Source of the DNA: Craterilacuibacter sp. RT1T
Lineage (GTDB): Bacteria; Pseudomonadota; Gammaproteobacteria; Burkholderiales; Chromobacteriaceae
DNA length: 64,000 bases
Assembly (NCBI RefSeq): GCF_023502145.1
Contig: NZ_JAMFLI010000001.1
Location: 248,001-312,000, forward strand
Direction: 5' to 3'
A program made the translations under genes and the position numbers. Under the pieces are notes generated by a model that worked only from the letters and a program-made list of their open reading frames with translations, did not search any database and had not been told where the DNA came from. This document shows, one piece after another, positions 37,179 through 46,747 of this stretch (the stretch's first letter is position 1; every line of letters begins with the position of its first letter).

Positions 37179-37925
37179 TTACAGCCATTCGCGTAGCTTG
37201 CTGCGGATGCGGGTGACGGCCTGGGTATGCAGCTGGCTGACGCGGGACTCGGACACGCCCAGCACTGCGCCGATTTCCTTGAGGTTGAGATCCTGCTCGT
37301 AATACAGGCTCATCACCAGCTGGTCGCGCTCGGGCAAGGTCGCGATGGCATCTATCAGTGCCTGGCGAAAACCGCTGTCGGCCAGTGTTGCGAGCGGATC
37401 CGGCGTGTTGTCGTCCGCGATATTGGCCAGTGCATCATTCAGCTCTTCGCCGTCGTGGCTATGAAAGTCTTCGAAATACACCAGACGCACGCCCATGCAG
37501 TCGCCCAGCATGGCCTGGTAATCCTCCAGCGATACCGCCAGCTCGTCGGCGATTTCGCTTTCACTGGGCGCGTAACCCAGTGTTTGGGTGGCGTGCTTGA
37601 TGGCGTCTTCAATCATGCGGGCATTGCGCCTGAGCTGGCGCGGCATCCAGTCTATGCGCCGCAGCTCATCCAGCATGGCGCCCTTGATGCGCGTGCCGGC
37701 AAAGGTTTCAAACTGTACCCCTTGCAACGGGTCGAACTGGCGGGCGGCCTCCAGTAGTCCGATCATGCCGACTTGTACCAGATCATCCAGCTCGACCGAT
37801 GCCGGCAGGCGGGCCATCATCAGGCTGGCAATCTTCCTGACCAAAGGCGCATATTTCATGACATCCGGGCGATCGGTAGCGGCAGCTTGTGCGTAGGCGT
37901 GGGCTTGATGCGTGGCCAGAGCCAT
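37179..37925 (-). CDS. fliA: Flagellar sigma factor FliA (sigma-28)
   Basis: 248 residues. ATG at 37925 lies two bases after the flhG stop, so translation is probably coupled. Region 2 is visible as LVQVGMIGLLEAARQFDP and FETFAGTRIKGAMLDELR, region 3 as SESEIADEL, and region 4 as LPERDQLVMSLYYEQDLNLKEIGAVLGVSESRVSQ-type HTH. It directs transcription of late flagellar and chemotaxis genes after FlgM export. Confidence 0.94.
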   Translation of the reverse strand: MALATHQAHAYAQAAATDRPDVMKYAPLVRKIASLMMARLPASVELDDLVQVGMIGLLEAARQFDPLQGVQFETFAGTRIKGAMLDELRRIDWMPRQLRRNARMIEDAIKHATQTLGYAPSESEIADELAVSLEDYQAMLGDCMGVRLVYFEDFHSHDGEELNDALANIADDNTPDPLATLADSGFRQALIDAIATLPERDQLVMSLYYEQDLNLKEIGAVLGVSESRVSQLHTQAVTRIRSKLREWL

Positions 37926-37927
37926 GG

Positions 37928-38791
37928 TTAACGATCCGTGATTTCGGTAAGGGTCTTGCTGGTGCTTAACAGTTGTTCCAGATAGCTGGAGCGGGCATGG
38001 CCGGTGTCCGGTGCATGCCATAAAGGCAGCATGGCGGCCAGCTGGCTGAATGCCTGGGCCGCTTCGCTATCCGGAAAGGCTTCTATCACTGGCCGGCGTA
38101 ATGCCTGGCTCTTGCGTATGGCCTGATCCTCCGGCACAAAACCGACCCAGCGCAAGGAAACGCCAAGGTAGTCGCCGGCTACCGATGACAAGCGGGCAAA
38201 CACGCTTTGCGCTTCGTCCTGTCCGCTTGCCCGGTTGACCAGCACATTGAAACGGCGGCGGCCGAATTCGCCGGCCAATCGTTTCATGCTGGCATAGCCG
38301 CGCGTGATGGATTCGGCTTGCGGGGTGATGACCAGAATCAGATTGTCGGCAATCACCAGCGGCGCGGCATCCTGGCTCGGGTCCGGTGCATCGACCAGCG
38401 TCAGGCCGCAGTCTTTTTCCAGCGCGGAAAATTCGCTGGCCAGGCGTTGCCAGACGCGGGCTGACAGACGGTGGCGTTCTTCCGGCTGGGCATACAGATT
38501 GACCAGAGTCACGCCATGGCGCGAGTTCACCATCAGATCGGTCAGGCCGCCGCGGCTGATGTTCAGGCTGGCCAGCGAAGCAGAGGGCGGCACGCCGGCT
38601 AAGCGTGCCAGCGCCTGGCCATTTTGGTGATCCAGCAACAAGGGGCGCTTTCCCTGTAGCGCGCTGGCCGCAGCCAGCCCTGCGCACAGGGTGGAAATGC
38701 CGCTATGGCTGGCACCGGTGAGGGCGAACAAGGGCGGCAGGTGTGTGCTTTGCTGGCTGAGTTGCCTGAGGCTGGCGGCTTGGTCACTCAT
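37928..38791 (-). CDS. flhG: Flagellar number regulator FlhG/FleN (MinD-like, degenerate P-loop)
   Basis: 287 residues from ATG at 38791, one base after the flhF stop. The N-terminal DQAASLR (3-9) is the DQAxxLR motif by which FlhG stimulates the FlhF GTPase. The MinD-like fold is recognisable (LTLVDAPDPS, ADNLILVITPQAES, FNVLVNRA). The Walker A position reads TGASHSGIST (25-34), lacking both lysines of the usual KGGVGKT. ATP binding and dimerisation are therefore doubtful. It limits flagellar number together with FlhF. Confidence 0.88.
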   Translation of the reverse strand: MSDQAASLRQLSQQSTHLPPLFALTGASHSGISTLCAGLAAASALQGKRPLLLDHQNGQALARLAGVPPSASLASLNISRGGLTDLMVNSRHGVTLVNLYAQPEERHRLSARVWQRLASEFSALEKDCGLTLVDAPDPSQDAAPLVIADNLILVITPQAESITRGYASMKRLAGEFGRRRFNVLVNRASGQDEAQSVFARLSSVAGDYLGVSLRWVGFVPEDQAIRKSQALRRPVIEAFPDSEAAQAFSQLAAMLPLWHAPDTGHARSSYLEQLLSTSKTLTEITDR

Positions 38792-38792
38792 A

Positions 38793-40223
38793 TTACAACC
38801 AGCCCGACTGTGCGGCATTGATCATCGGGATTTCATTGCTCTGCCCATGAAACGGGGTCGCCAGTTGTCCCGCGCGCAAGGCGCGGTCAATCAGAAAGTC
38901 CGCATTGGCGCAATGCAGGTCTTCCGGTACCCGCTGGCCATTGGTGATGTAAAACAGGCGCAAACGGTTGCGGATGATGACATCCAAGCTGGAACCCAGC
39001 ATCACGGCTTCGTCGACCTTGGACAGCACGCACCCGGTCAAGTCATCACTGCGGAAATGTTTGACCACGTCTTCCAGCGTGCGGCCATCGGCATTGGCCG
39101 CCAATAGCAGCAGGCGGCGTACCGGCCGCCCGGCCGTGGCAAACATGCGGATCTGTTGCAGGACGCGCTGATCGCGCTGACTCATGCCGACCGTATCGAT
39201 CAGCACCACACGGCGCTGAGTCAGATCGGCCAGTGTCAGCTGTAAATCGCCTTCGTTTTGTACCGAGAATACCGGCACGCCCAGAATCTTGCCGTAGATG
39301 CGTAACTGATCCTGTGCGCCGATCCGGTAGCTGTCGGTGGTGATCAGAGCCACGCCCTCGGCGCCGTAGCGCATGGTGGCGCGGGCGGCGAGTTTGGCGA
39401 CGGTTGTGGTTTTGCCTACGCCGGTGGGGCCCACCAGTGCAAAAATCCCGCCCTGGTCGATGATGTCGCTGGCCGGATCCATACACTTCAAATTATGCAT
39501 CAAGGCCGAACGCGCCCATTTTTGCGCGACTTCGGCATCGTACTGCGGGGGCAATTTCTGGGTGAGCTGGCGTATCAGCGCCGGGCTAAAGCCTGCCGTC
39601 AGCAGGTAGCGGAACAGTTCGGCGCGATTGGGGGTTTGCCCTTCCATTTCCGACCAGGCAAAAGTTGCCAGCTGGTTTTGCAGCAGGCTTTTCAGCAGGC
39701 GGATTTCTTCACCGATATGGCGAATATCGTCGGCAATATGTTCTTCTGGCGGCGGCACCAGGGGGGCGGCTTGTGCGGCAGCTGGCTTGGCTTCGGCCAC
39801 CGGCGCAGCAGGCGGGGCTGCGGGAGGTGCTGGCGGAGCCGCTCGCGTAGCGGCGCTAAAAACGGCAGGGCGTGCCGGCTCGATGGCGGCGGCGGGTCTG
39901 CGTTCCGGCTGTGCGGTGGGGGGCGGTTCGTCCAGCGGTTCGATCGGCATGGCATAGCTGCGCGACAGCGCGCGTGCGGCGGCATGGCCTTGAGCGGGCA
40001 GGATGGCCGCCGGTGCCGGCGTCTTGCGCGGAGGATGGCGGGTGGCAGCAGGCGCCAGCGTATCCGACAGGGCAGCAACATCGGCATCGGCTACGGCCAT
40101 GATCTCTACGCCACCGCCCTGAGTGGGGCGATTGGACAGGATCAGCGCGTCTGCGCCCAGCGCCTCGCGGACCTGGCGCAAGGCATCGCGCGTAGTTTTA
40201 CCGTAAAACTTTCTGACCACCAT
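38793..40223 (-). CDS. flhF: Flagellar biosynthesis SRP-GTPase FlhF
   Basis: 476 residues. The N-terminal basic B domain (MVVRKFYGKTTRDALRQVREALG) is followed by a Pro/Ala-rich linker (about 85-165), an N domain and an SRP-type G domain with P-loop GPTGVGKTTT (Lys271), the IDTVGMSQRD motif and LSKVDEA. It sets the polar site of flagellar assembly. The sequence suggests polar flagellation. Confidence 0.93.
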   Translation of the reverse strand: MVVRKFYGKTTRDALRQVREALGADALILSNRPTQGGGVEIMAVADADVAALSDTLAPAATRHPPRKTPAPAAILPAQGHAAARALSRSYAMPIEPLDEPPPTAQPERRPAAAIEPARPAVFSAATRAAPPAPPAAPPAAPVAEAKPAAAQAAPLVPPPEEHIADDIRHIGEEIRLLKSLLQNQLATFAWSEMEGQTPNRAELFRYLLTAGFSPALIRQLTQKLPPQYDAEVAQKWARSALMHNLKCMDPASDIIDQGGIFALVGPTGVGKTTTVAKLAARATMRYGAEGVALITTDSYRIGAQDQLRIYGKILGVPVFSVQNEGDLQLTLADLTQRRVVLIDTVGMSQRDQRVLQQIRMFATAGRPVRRLLLLAANADGRTLEDVVKHFRSDDLTGCVLSKVDEAVMLGSSLDVIIRNRLRLFYITNGQRVPEDLHCANADFLIDRALRAGQLATPFHGQSNEIPMINAAQSGWL

Positions 40224-40237
40224 CTGTTATATCGTCC

Positions 40238-42340
40238 TCAACCCTTGCCGGCTCCAATAACTGCGATTATACGGATGGTTTTGCTATCCGGTATTTCATT
40301 ATGCGAAATCACGCGTAACTGCGGCAGCGCCCGGCGCAGAAAACGCGCGAGCAAGGGGCGCAAGCCCGGCGGGGTCAGCAGTACCGGATTCAGACCCTGG
40401 TTTTCGACTTCCTCGGTCTGGTGGGCGGCATTGGCCAGCAGATTCTCCGCCAGCCCCGGCTCCAGTCCGCCGCCGGCTTTAGACTGCACCGCCTGTAGCA
40501 GGATGTTTTCCAGTTGCGGGTCCAGCGACATCAGCGGTAGTTCATTCTCGCCAGGGAAGAGTTGCTGGACGATGGCGCGCGACAGGGCGGTGCGCACGGC
40601 AGCGGTCAGCTCGTCGATGTCCTGGGTAATGGGCACATGGTCGGCCAGCGTTTCGATAATGGTGCGAAAGTCGCGGATGTTCAGGCCGTCACTGAGCAGT
40701 TGCTGCAGAACCTTTTGCAAAATGCCGACCGCAATGACTTTGGGTACCAAGTCTTCGATCAGCTTGGGCGACTCTTTGGCCTGATGATCGATAAGGGCCT
40801 GCACTTCTTCGCGCCCCAACAGCTCGGCCGCATGCGATTGCAACAGATTGGACAGATGGGTGGCAACCACGGTGCTGGCATCGACCACGGTGTAGCCCAG
40901 GCTTTGTGCCTCTTCGCGCCGGCTGGCCTCGATCCATAGTGCGGGCAGGCCGAAAGTCGGGTCGGTGGTCGGCGTGCCGGGCACTTCGCCGCTGACATGG
41001 CCGGGGTTGATCGCCAGGAACTGGCCGATATAGGCATCGCCTACGCCGACTTCGACCCCCTTAAGCAGGATGCGGTAGGCATTGGGGCGGATTTCCAGAT
41101 TGTCGCGGATATGGACGGCCGCAACCAGAAAACCCATTTCCTGCGCCATTTTTTTACGGATGCCGCGAATGCGGCGCAGCAGCTCGCCATCCTGATCGCG
41201 ATCGACCAAGGGAATCAGCCGGTAACCGACCTCCAGCCCCAGCATGTCTACCGGCTGCACATCATTCCAGCTGACCTCGGCCATGGCCTGTTCCCCTCCG
41301 GATGCGGACAAAGCGGCAGGCGTGGCGGGCTGGCTGGATAGTGCTTGCGCCAGTTTTTCCTTTTGTTGGCGTTTCTCTTGCCACCAGGCCAGCGCCGCCA
41401 GTGAAGCGGCAATCATCAGGAAGGCAGCATGCGGCATATTGGGGATCAGGCCGATCAGGCCGATCACACCGGCCGTGATATAGAGCACATGCGGGTTGGA
41501 GAAGAGCTGGCCGATAAACTGCTCGGACAAGTCCTTGTCGGTGCCGACGCGGGCCACCACGATGCCGGCGGCGGTGGAGATGATCAGCGCCGGAATCTGG
41601 GCAACCAGACCATCGCCGATGGTGAGCAGGGTATAGGTCTTGGCGGCTTCGCCGGCCGGCATATCATGCTGCATCATGCCGATGATCAGGCCGCCGACAA
41701 TATTGATCACGATAATCATGATGCCGGCCATGGCATCGCCACGCACGAATTTGGAGGCACCGTCCATGGCGCCGAAGAAGTTGGCTTCTTCGGTAATGGT
41801 CTGGCGGCGTTTTCTGGCATCGTCCTCGCCGATCAGGCCGGCATTGAGGTCGGCATCGATCGCCATCTGTTTGCCCGGCATAGCGTCCAGGGTAAAGCGG
41901 GCCGACACTTCGGCAATCCGGCCTGCACCTTTGGTGATCACCATAAAGTTGATGATGGTCAGGATAATGAACACGATAATGCCGATGGCGACGTTTTCGC
42001 CGATCAGGAAGTGGGCAAAGGATTCGATTACCTTACCGGCAGCGGCCGGGCCGGTATGACCTTCCATCAGAATCACCCGGCTGGAGGCAACGTTGAGCGA
42101 CAGCCGCAACAAGGTGGTGATCAGCAGCACGGCAGGAAAGGCGGAAAACTCCAGCGGATGGCGCGTGTTGATGCCGACCATCAGCACAATGACCGAAATC
42201 GCGATATTGAAGGTAAAGAAGATATCCAGTATCACCGGCGGTAGCGGCAGCACCATCATCGCCAGAATCAGGATGATCAGTACCGGCCCTGCCAGTTTGC
42301 TCACTTTGAGCGTCTTCAGTAAATCTAGAATCTGGTTCAT
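40238..42340 (-). CDS. flhA: Flagellar type III export protein FlhA
   Basis: 700 residues. It has eight N-terminal membrane helices (about 1-310), the FHIPEP family cytoplasmic loop GRIAEVSARFTLDAMPGKQMAIDADLNAG, and the C-terminal cytosolic ring domain (about 350-700). It is the core of the export gate, binding chaperone-substrate complexes. It lies eight bases after flhB and fourteen before flhF, in one operon. Confidence 0.95.
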   Translation of the reverse strand: MNQILDLLKTLKVSKLAGPVLIILILAMMVLPLPPVILDIFFTFNIAISVIVLMVGINTRHPLEFSAFPAVLLITTLLRLSLNVASSRVILMEGHTGPAAAGKVIESFAHFLIGENVAIGIIVFIILTIINFMVITKGAGRIAEVSARFTLDAMPGKQMAIDADLNAGLIGEDDARKRRQTITEEANFFGAMDGASKFVRGDAMAGIMIIVINIVGGLIIGMMQHDMPAGEAAKTYTLLTIGDGLVAQIPALIISTAAGIVVARVGTDKDLSEQFIGQLFSNPHVLYITAGVIGLIGLIPNMPHAAFLMIAASLAALAWWQEKRQQKEKLAQALSSQPATPAALSASGGEQAMAEVSWNDVQPVDMLGLEVGYRLIPLVDRDQDGELLRRIRGIRKKMAQEMGFLVAAVHIRDNLEIRPNAYRILLKGVEVGVGDAYIGQFLAINPGHVSGEVPGTPTTDPTFGLPALWIEASRREEAQSLGYTVVDASTVVATHLSNLLQSHAAELLGREEVQALIDHQAKESPKLIEDLVPKVIAVGILQKVLQQLLSDGLNIRDFRTIIETLADHVPITQDIDELTAAVRTALSRAIVQQLFPGENELPLMSLDPQLENILLQAVQSKAGGGLEPGLAENLLANAAHQTEEVENQGLNPVLLTPPGLRPLLARFLRRALPQLRVISHNEIPDSKTIRIIAVIGAGKG

Positions 42341-42348
42341 GCCGTCAG

Positions 42349-43515
42349 TCAGTGCGCATCGGCCGGTCTGGCCGCTGCTTTTTGTTTATTGTTCGGGTCA
42401 AGTTCTGGCGGCACTTCCAGCTTTTCCGGGTAAACCGGCGCCAGACCGCCCTGGTTTTCATAGACCTTGAGCTGGTAGATGTAGGCCAGCACCTGCGCCG
42501 CCGCCGAAAACAGCTTGGGCGGAATATCCGCACCCAGCTCGGCATGGAAATACAGGGCGCGGGCAAAGCTGGGCGCGCGCATGGTGGCAATCTTATGCTC
42601 GCTGCCGGCGGCAATAATGCGCTCGGCCAGCTTCAGCGTACCTTTGGCCACGACTTGCGGCGCGCGCATGTCGTCGCTGTATTTGAGCGCCACCGCGTAA
42701 TGGGTCGGGTTGGTGACGATCACATTGGCCCCCGGAATTTCCTGCATCATGCGCCGGCGTGCCGCCTCGCGCTGCAGTTGGCGGATACGGCCTTTCACTT
42801 CGGGCGAGCCTTGCTGTTCCTTGCTTTCCTGCTTGAGCTCTTCCTTGGTCATCCTGAGTTTTTTATGGTATTGCCAGAGTTGCAGCGGCACATCCACCGC
42901 CACCAGCAATAGCATGGCGCCCACCACGATCAGGAAAGTGTGTTCGATCAGCCCCATCATGCTGCCCAGCGCCAGCTCCAGCGGCTGGCTGACCAGCCCC
43001 ATCAGTTCGCCGCGTTCACTCCAGATTACCCAGGTGGCCACGCCGCCGATCAGCGCGCTTTTCATAATGGCCTTGCCGCCCTCGGCCAGCGCCTGTACCG
43101 AAAACATGCGCTTGATGCCGGAGGCCGGGTTGAGCTTGGAAAATTTCGGCTCAATGGCCTTGAGTGTCAGATTCCAGCCGCCGATCAATAGCGGCGTCAG
43201 CAGGGCAACGATGGCCAGACCGCCCAAAAAGGGCAGTAGCGCCATAAACATGTCGATACTGGCGCTTTTGAAGGCCTCGACCGCCAGTTCCGGCGTTTTC
43301 AGCTTCTGGCTGTCAAAGCGCAGCATGCCGATGGCGATGTCGCGCACCGCGCGGTAAAGCGCCGGCCCCAGCGCGATCAAGAGCGCCACCCCGGTCATGG
43401 TGACGGCAAAAGTCGCCAGTTCACGCGAGCGCGGCACATTACCGTCTTCGCGCGCCTGTTGCAGACGGCGCTCTGAGGCGGGTTCTGTGCGTTCCAGATC
43501 GGAGTCTTCTGCCAT
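42349..43515 (-). CDS. flhB: Flagellar export switch protein FlhB
   Basis: 388 residues: four membrane helices and a cytoplasmic domain with the autocleavage motif NPTH at 269-272, the same position as in Salmonella FlhB. Cleavage switches export from hook to filament proteins. The N-terminus reads MAEDSDLERTEPASERRLQQ. It is the first gene of the flhB-A-F-G-fliA-motC run. No clear sigma-54 or sigma-28 promoter was seen upstream. Confidence 0.95.
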   Translation of the reverse strand: MAEDSDLERTEPASERRLQQAREDGNVPRSRELATFAVTMTGVALLIALGPALYRAVRDIAIGMLRFDSQKLKTPELAVEAFKSASIDMFMALLPFLGGLAIVALLTPLLIGGWNLTLKAIEPKFSKLNPASGIKRMFSVQALAEGGKAIMKSALIGGVATWVIWSERGELMGLVSQPLELALGSMMGLIEHTFLIVVGAMLLLVAVDVPLQLWQYHKKLRMTKEELKQESKEQQGSPEVKGRIRQLQREAARRRMMQEIPGANVIVTNPTHYAVALKYSDDMRAPQVVAKGTLKLAERIIAAGSEHKIATMRAPSFARALYFHAELGADIPPKLFSAAAQVLAYIYQLKVYENQGGLAPVYPEKLEVPPELDPNNKQKAAARPADAH

Positions 43516-43725
43516 GCGTGCTGCCGGTTTTTTATCAGATAGGTATCGTGTGGCGCGAGTTTACCATCCGCTAGGCTTCAAGTCCCTGATATTCAAAAAG
43601 CCTGCATTTATGTTGTATTTTTTGCAAGTAACGTGATGATGGGGGCAGATAGGCACGGGCTTCGCGGTGTTCAAGAATGGGGCGTAGCGTTAAACTAGCG
43701 CCTTGAATTTTGACGGACTCGCGCC

Positions 43726-44520
43726 ATGAAGCAGTACCAAGACCTGATGCGCCATGTGCTTGAACATGGCGATGAAAAATCCGACCGCACCGGTACCGGT
43801 ACCCGTTCGGTGTTCGGCTATCAGATGCGTTACAACTTGCAGGACGGCTTCCCCTTGGTCACGACCAAGAAGCTGCATCTGAAGTCCATCGTGCACGAAT
43901 TGCTGTGGTTTTTGTCCGGCGACACCAATATCCGTTACCTCAAGGAAAACGGCGTGCGCATCTGGGACGAGTGGGCCGATGAAAACGGCGATCTGGGGCC
44001 GGTATACGGTTACCAGTGGCGTTCATGGCCGGCTGCCGATGGCCGCCATATCGACCAGATTGCCAATGTGGTCCAGATGATCAAGACCAACCCGGACTCG
44101 CGCCGCTTGATGGTGTCGGCGTGGAATCCGGCGCTGGTGGACGAGATGGCCTTGCCGCCTTGCCACAGCCTGTTCCAGTTCTATGTGGCGGGTGGCCGCC
44201 TGTCGTGCCAGCTGTATCAGCGTTCGGCCGATATCTTTCTGGGTGTGCCGTTCAATATCGCCAGCTATGCCTTGCTGACCATGATGGTGGCGCAGGTGTG
44301 CGACCTTGAGCCGGGCGACTTTGTGCATACGCTGGGCGATGCCCATCTCTACAGCAATCATCTGGAACAGGCCGAGCTGCAGTTGTCACGCGCACCGCGC
44401 GCCTTGCCGCGCATGAAGATCAATCCGGCGGTCAAAGACCTGTTTGCCTTCCGTTTTGAAGACTTCGAGCTGGAAGGCTACGACCCGCATCCGCATATCA
44501 AGGCGCAGGTGGCGGTATGA
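43726..44520 (+). CDS. thyA: Thymidylate synthase ThyA
   Basis: 264 residues, the E. coli length. It begins [20 protein letters not shown]; the active site [12 protein letters not shown] contains nucleophile Cys146, and folate/dUMP-binding blocks [19 protein letters not shown] are present. It makes dTMP from dUMP using methylene-THF, producing dihydrofolate. It overlaps folA by four bases, so the two halves of the folate cycle are coupled. Confidence 0.97.
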   Translation: MKQYQDLMRHVLEHGDEKSDRTGTGTRSVFGYQMRYNLQDGFPLVTTKKLHLKSIVHELLWFLSGDTNIRYLKENGVRIWDEWADENGDLGPVYGYQWRSWPAADGRHIDQIANVVQMIKTNPDSRRLMVSAWNPALVDEMALPPCHSLFQFYVAGGRLSCQLYQRSADIFLGVPFNIASYALLTMMVAQVCDLEPGDFVHTLGDAHLYSNHLEQAELQLSRAPRALPRMKINPAVKDLFAFRFEDFELEGYDPHPHIKAQVAV

Positions 44521-45005
44521 GTATGCCTCTGGTGACCTTGGTGGTGGCGATGGCGAACGACAGGGTGATCGGCGTGGACAACCGACTGCCTTGGCATTTG
44601 CCGGAAGATCTCAAGCATTTCAAAGCGGTGACGCTGGGCAAGCCCATTATTATGGGGCGCAAGACCTGGGACTCCATCGGCCGGCCTTTGCCCGGGCGGC
44701 GCAATATCGTGGTGACGCGTCAGGCCGACTGGCAGGCCGAGGGGGCCGAGGTCATGCATTCGCTGCCGGAAGCGCTGGCCTCGGTGGCTTCGCTGGCCGA
44801 GGCCTGTGTGATCGGTGGCGGCGAGCTGTTTGCCCAGGCCTTGCCGCTGGCGGCAAAAATGGAGCTGACGCTGATTGATCTGGATGTCGCGGGAGACGCC
44901 CATTTTCCGGCTTGGGCTGAGCATGAATGGCAGCAGGTGGCGGAAGAAGGGCATAGTCGGGAAGACGGTTTGCGCTGGTCGTATCAGACCTGGTTGCGCA
45001 AATAA
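44517..45005 (+). CDS. folA: Dihydrofolate reductase
   Basis: 162 residues with the DHFR blocks [48 protein letters not shown] and [12 protein letters not shown]. It reduces DHF to THF with NADPH, regenerating the cofactor consumed by ThyA. It starts within the thyA stop (ATGA); a second in-frame ATG two codons on is possible. Confidence 0.96.
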   Translation: MSMPLVTLVVAMANDRVIGVDNRLPWHLPEDLKHFKAVTLGKPIIMGRKTWDSIGRPLPGRRNIVVTRQADWQAEGAEVMHSLPEALASVASLAEACVIGGGELFAQALPLAAKMELTLIDLDVAGDAHFPAWAEHEWQQVAEEGHSREDGLRWSYQTWLRK

Positions 45006-45010
45006 GGCTG

Positions 45011-45034
45011 ACGGGGCATCGCCCCGTTTTTTTA
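45011..45034. terminator. Terminator after folA
   Basis: ACGGGGC (45011-45017) pairs with GCCCCGT (45021-45027), followed by seven more T. The end of the convergent GntR gene (45032) lies inside the T-run. Confidence 0.9.
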
Positions 45035-45697
45035 TGCCTTGGCCAGTGTCGCCGTGGCCTCTTGCACCAGTGCGCGATAGGTGTCGCTAAGATGCTGGGT
45101 CACGCTATTCAGGCGGGTAAGGTCGCGTGCAATGATGGCTTTAAGCAGGTCGCTGATAAAACATTGTGCGCGCTCCAGCTGCATGTCGCCGCTACGGAAA
45201 ATGGCGTACAGGCAACGCTGGGTCATCGGTTGCAGATTATTCAGGGCATCCTCGAGATAGCGGTTGCCGGCAAAGTCGTACAGCGTTTGCAAAAAGATAA
45301 AGCTGGTGTCAAAAAAGGCGTTGAAATCGGCATGCAGCTTATGCTCGGCCAGCTCGGCTTCCAGCGCAAAAAAGCGCGCCAGATCATCGTTTTTCCAGGA
45401 CAGGGCCAGATTGGTCGCGGCCCGGTTTAGCAGCAAAAACCATAGCTCAAAAAATGCCCTGACATCTTCCTGCGTCAGGCTGGCAACGACGGCGCCACGG
45501 CGCGGATAGATTTCGACCAGATGGCGGCGCTGCAGAATCAGCAGGGCTTCGCGTACCGAGCCGCGGCTGACGTCCAGTTCGGCGGCGATGCGTAACTCCT
45601 GAATGCGCTCTGCGGGTGCGAGCGTGCCCTGGATAATGAGTTTGCCCAAGTGCTGGGCGATTTGCTCGGTCAGTGAATCGTTGGCTTTAAAGGGCAT
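45032..45697 (-). CDS. GntR family regulator, FadR/FCD subgroup
   Basis: 221 residues. The N-terminal winged HTH contains PAERIQELRIAAELDVSRGSVREALLILQRRHLVEIYPRRGAVVAS; the C-terminal all-helical FCD domain (about 80-215) normally binds a carboxylic acid via metal-ligating Asp/His. Only some of those ligands could be matched by eye, so ligand and targets are unknown. It is flanked by folA and a gene-poor gap, so no target is suggested by context. Confidence 0.85.
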   Translation of the reverse strand: MPFKANDSLTEQIAQHLGKLIIQGTLAPAERIQELRIAAELDVSRGSVREALLILQRRHLVEIYPRRGAVVASLTQEDVRAFFELWFLLLNRAATNLALSWKNDDLARFFALEAELAEHKLHADFNAFFDTSFIFLQTLYDFAGNRYLEDALNNLQPMTQRCLYAIFRSGDMQLERAQCFISDLLKAIIARDLTRLNSVTQHLSDTYRALVQEATATLAKA

Positions 45698-45925
45698 GCA
45701 GGCTCGGCGTGATCTGTCGGGTTGGCGATGGCGGTTTGCCGCTGGCGGCTATTTTAGCATTCGCTGCCGTTTTGTAGTTGTGGCGTAAAACCATCACTTA
45801 TGTCTTGGCCAAGGTGAAATGCCTTGCGGGTATTTTGCTGCGGACGTAGGATTCAAACGCTTGTTTGATCTGGGCCGCGCGAGGGTAAAAACAGGGGCTA
45901 ACAGTTCTTCGCTAAATTCATATCA
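45698..45925. other. Gene-free stretch upstream of the candidate small RNA
   Basis: About 230 bases with no credible coding frame. It presumably contains the promoter of the FCD regulator on the minus strand. Towards its right end, CTAACA (45898-45903) and TATCAT (45921-45926), 17 bases apart, form a possible plus-strand promoter for the small RNA that follows. Confidence 0.45.
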
Positions 45926-46038
45926 TGCAAGCAAGTCTGGCTGTCATTTCGGGATGGCAACAGGCGCTCCTCTTGGGGAGTCTTGCAGGAACGACACGGG
46001 TGTTGACCTCTCCGGCCTTGGGCTGGAGAGGTTTTTTT
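45926..46038 (+). ncRNA. Candidate small RNA between a GntR gene and ubiG
   Basis: A strong plus-strand intrinsic terminator, ACCTCTCCGGCC/GGCTGGAGAGGT (46006-46017 with 46021-46032) plus seven T, lies in a gap where neither neighbour is transcribed rightward. Upstream are possible -35 and -10 boxes at 45898 and 45921, an inverted TGCAAG/CTTGCA (45926-45931 with 45982-45987) and a small CTCC/GGAG stem. Together they suggest a transcript of about 100-110 nt. It matches no RNA family I recognise. Confidence 0.4.
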
Positions 46039-46048
46039 CATTGCAGTA

Positions 46049-46747
46049 TCAGTCTATGCGGCGGCAAGCCATCAGATAGTTGACGTCGGTGTCGGTGCCC
46101 AGCTTGTGGATGCCGGTCACCGGGTTGTAAGTCATGCCGCGGATATCCAGTAGCTCCAGCCCGGCGTTGCGTGCCATGCGCGACAACTCGGAAGGCTTGA
46201 GGAAGCGGGCATAGTCATGCGTGCCGCGCGTGAGCAGATTAAGCACGTACTCGGCCCCCACCACGGCCAGCAGGTAAGCCTTGGCATTGCGGTTAAGGGT
46301 GGAGAAAAACACGGTGCCGCCGGGTTTGACCAGACGCGCGCAGCTACGCACGATGCTTTGCGGATCCGGCACATGCTCCAGCATTTCCATGCAGGTCACC
46401 GCGTCGTAATAGCCCGGCTTTTCTGCCGCCAGGTCTTCCACGGCGACACAGCGGTATTCGACCGGCACGCCCGACTCCAGGCTATGCAGCTGCGCCACTT
46501 TCAGCGATTTCTTGGCCAGATCGATACCGGTTACGCTGGCGCCGCGCGCGGCCATGCTTTCGGCCAGAATGCCGCCGCCGCATCCCACATCGAGTACGGA
46601 CTTGCCGGCAAGCGCGGCATAGCCATCGATAAAATCAAGGCGCAGCGGGTTGATCTCGTGCAGCGGCTTGAATTCGCTGTCCTTGTCCCACCACTTGTGG
46701 GCTAGCTGGCTGAATTTTTCCAGTTCTTGTGCGTCGACATTGCTCAT
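46049..46747 (-). CDS. ubiG: Ubiquinone O-methyltransferase UbiG
   Basis: A 232-residue class I SAM methyltransferase. Motif I is [15 protein letters not shown]; the N-terminal [23 protein letters not shown] and later [10 protein letters not shown] are UbiG hallmarks. It methylates both ring hydroxyls during ubiquinone synthesis. Its start overlaps the stop of the amidohydrolase gene by four bases, so the two are coupled. Confidence 0.95.
   Translation of the reverse strand: MSNVDAQELEKFSQLAHKWWDKDSEFKPLHEINPLRLDFIDGYAALAGKSVLDVGCGGGILAESMAARGASVTGIDLAKKSLKVAQLHSLESGVPVEYRCVAVEDLAAEKPGYYDAVTCMEMLEHVPDPQSIVRSCARLVKPGGTVFFSTLNRNAKAYLLAVVGAEYVLNLLTRGTHDYARFLKPSELSRMARNAGLELLDIRGMTYNPVTGIHKLGTDTDVNYLMACRRID

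Noticed and set aside
45819-46079. 86-codon frame in the gap before ubiG
   Set aside because: No similarity or start signals, and it runs through a strong terminator; the small RNA interpretation is preferred.
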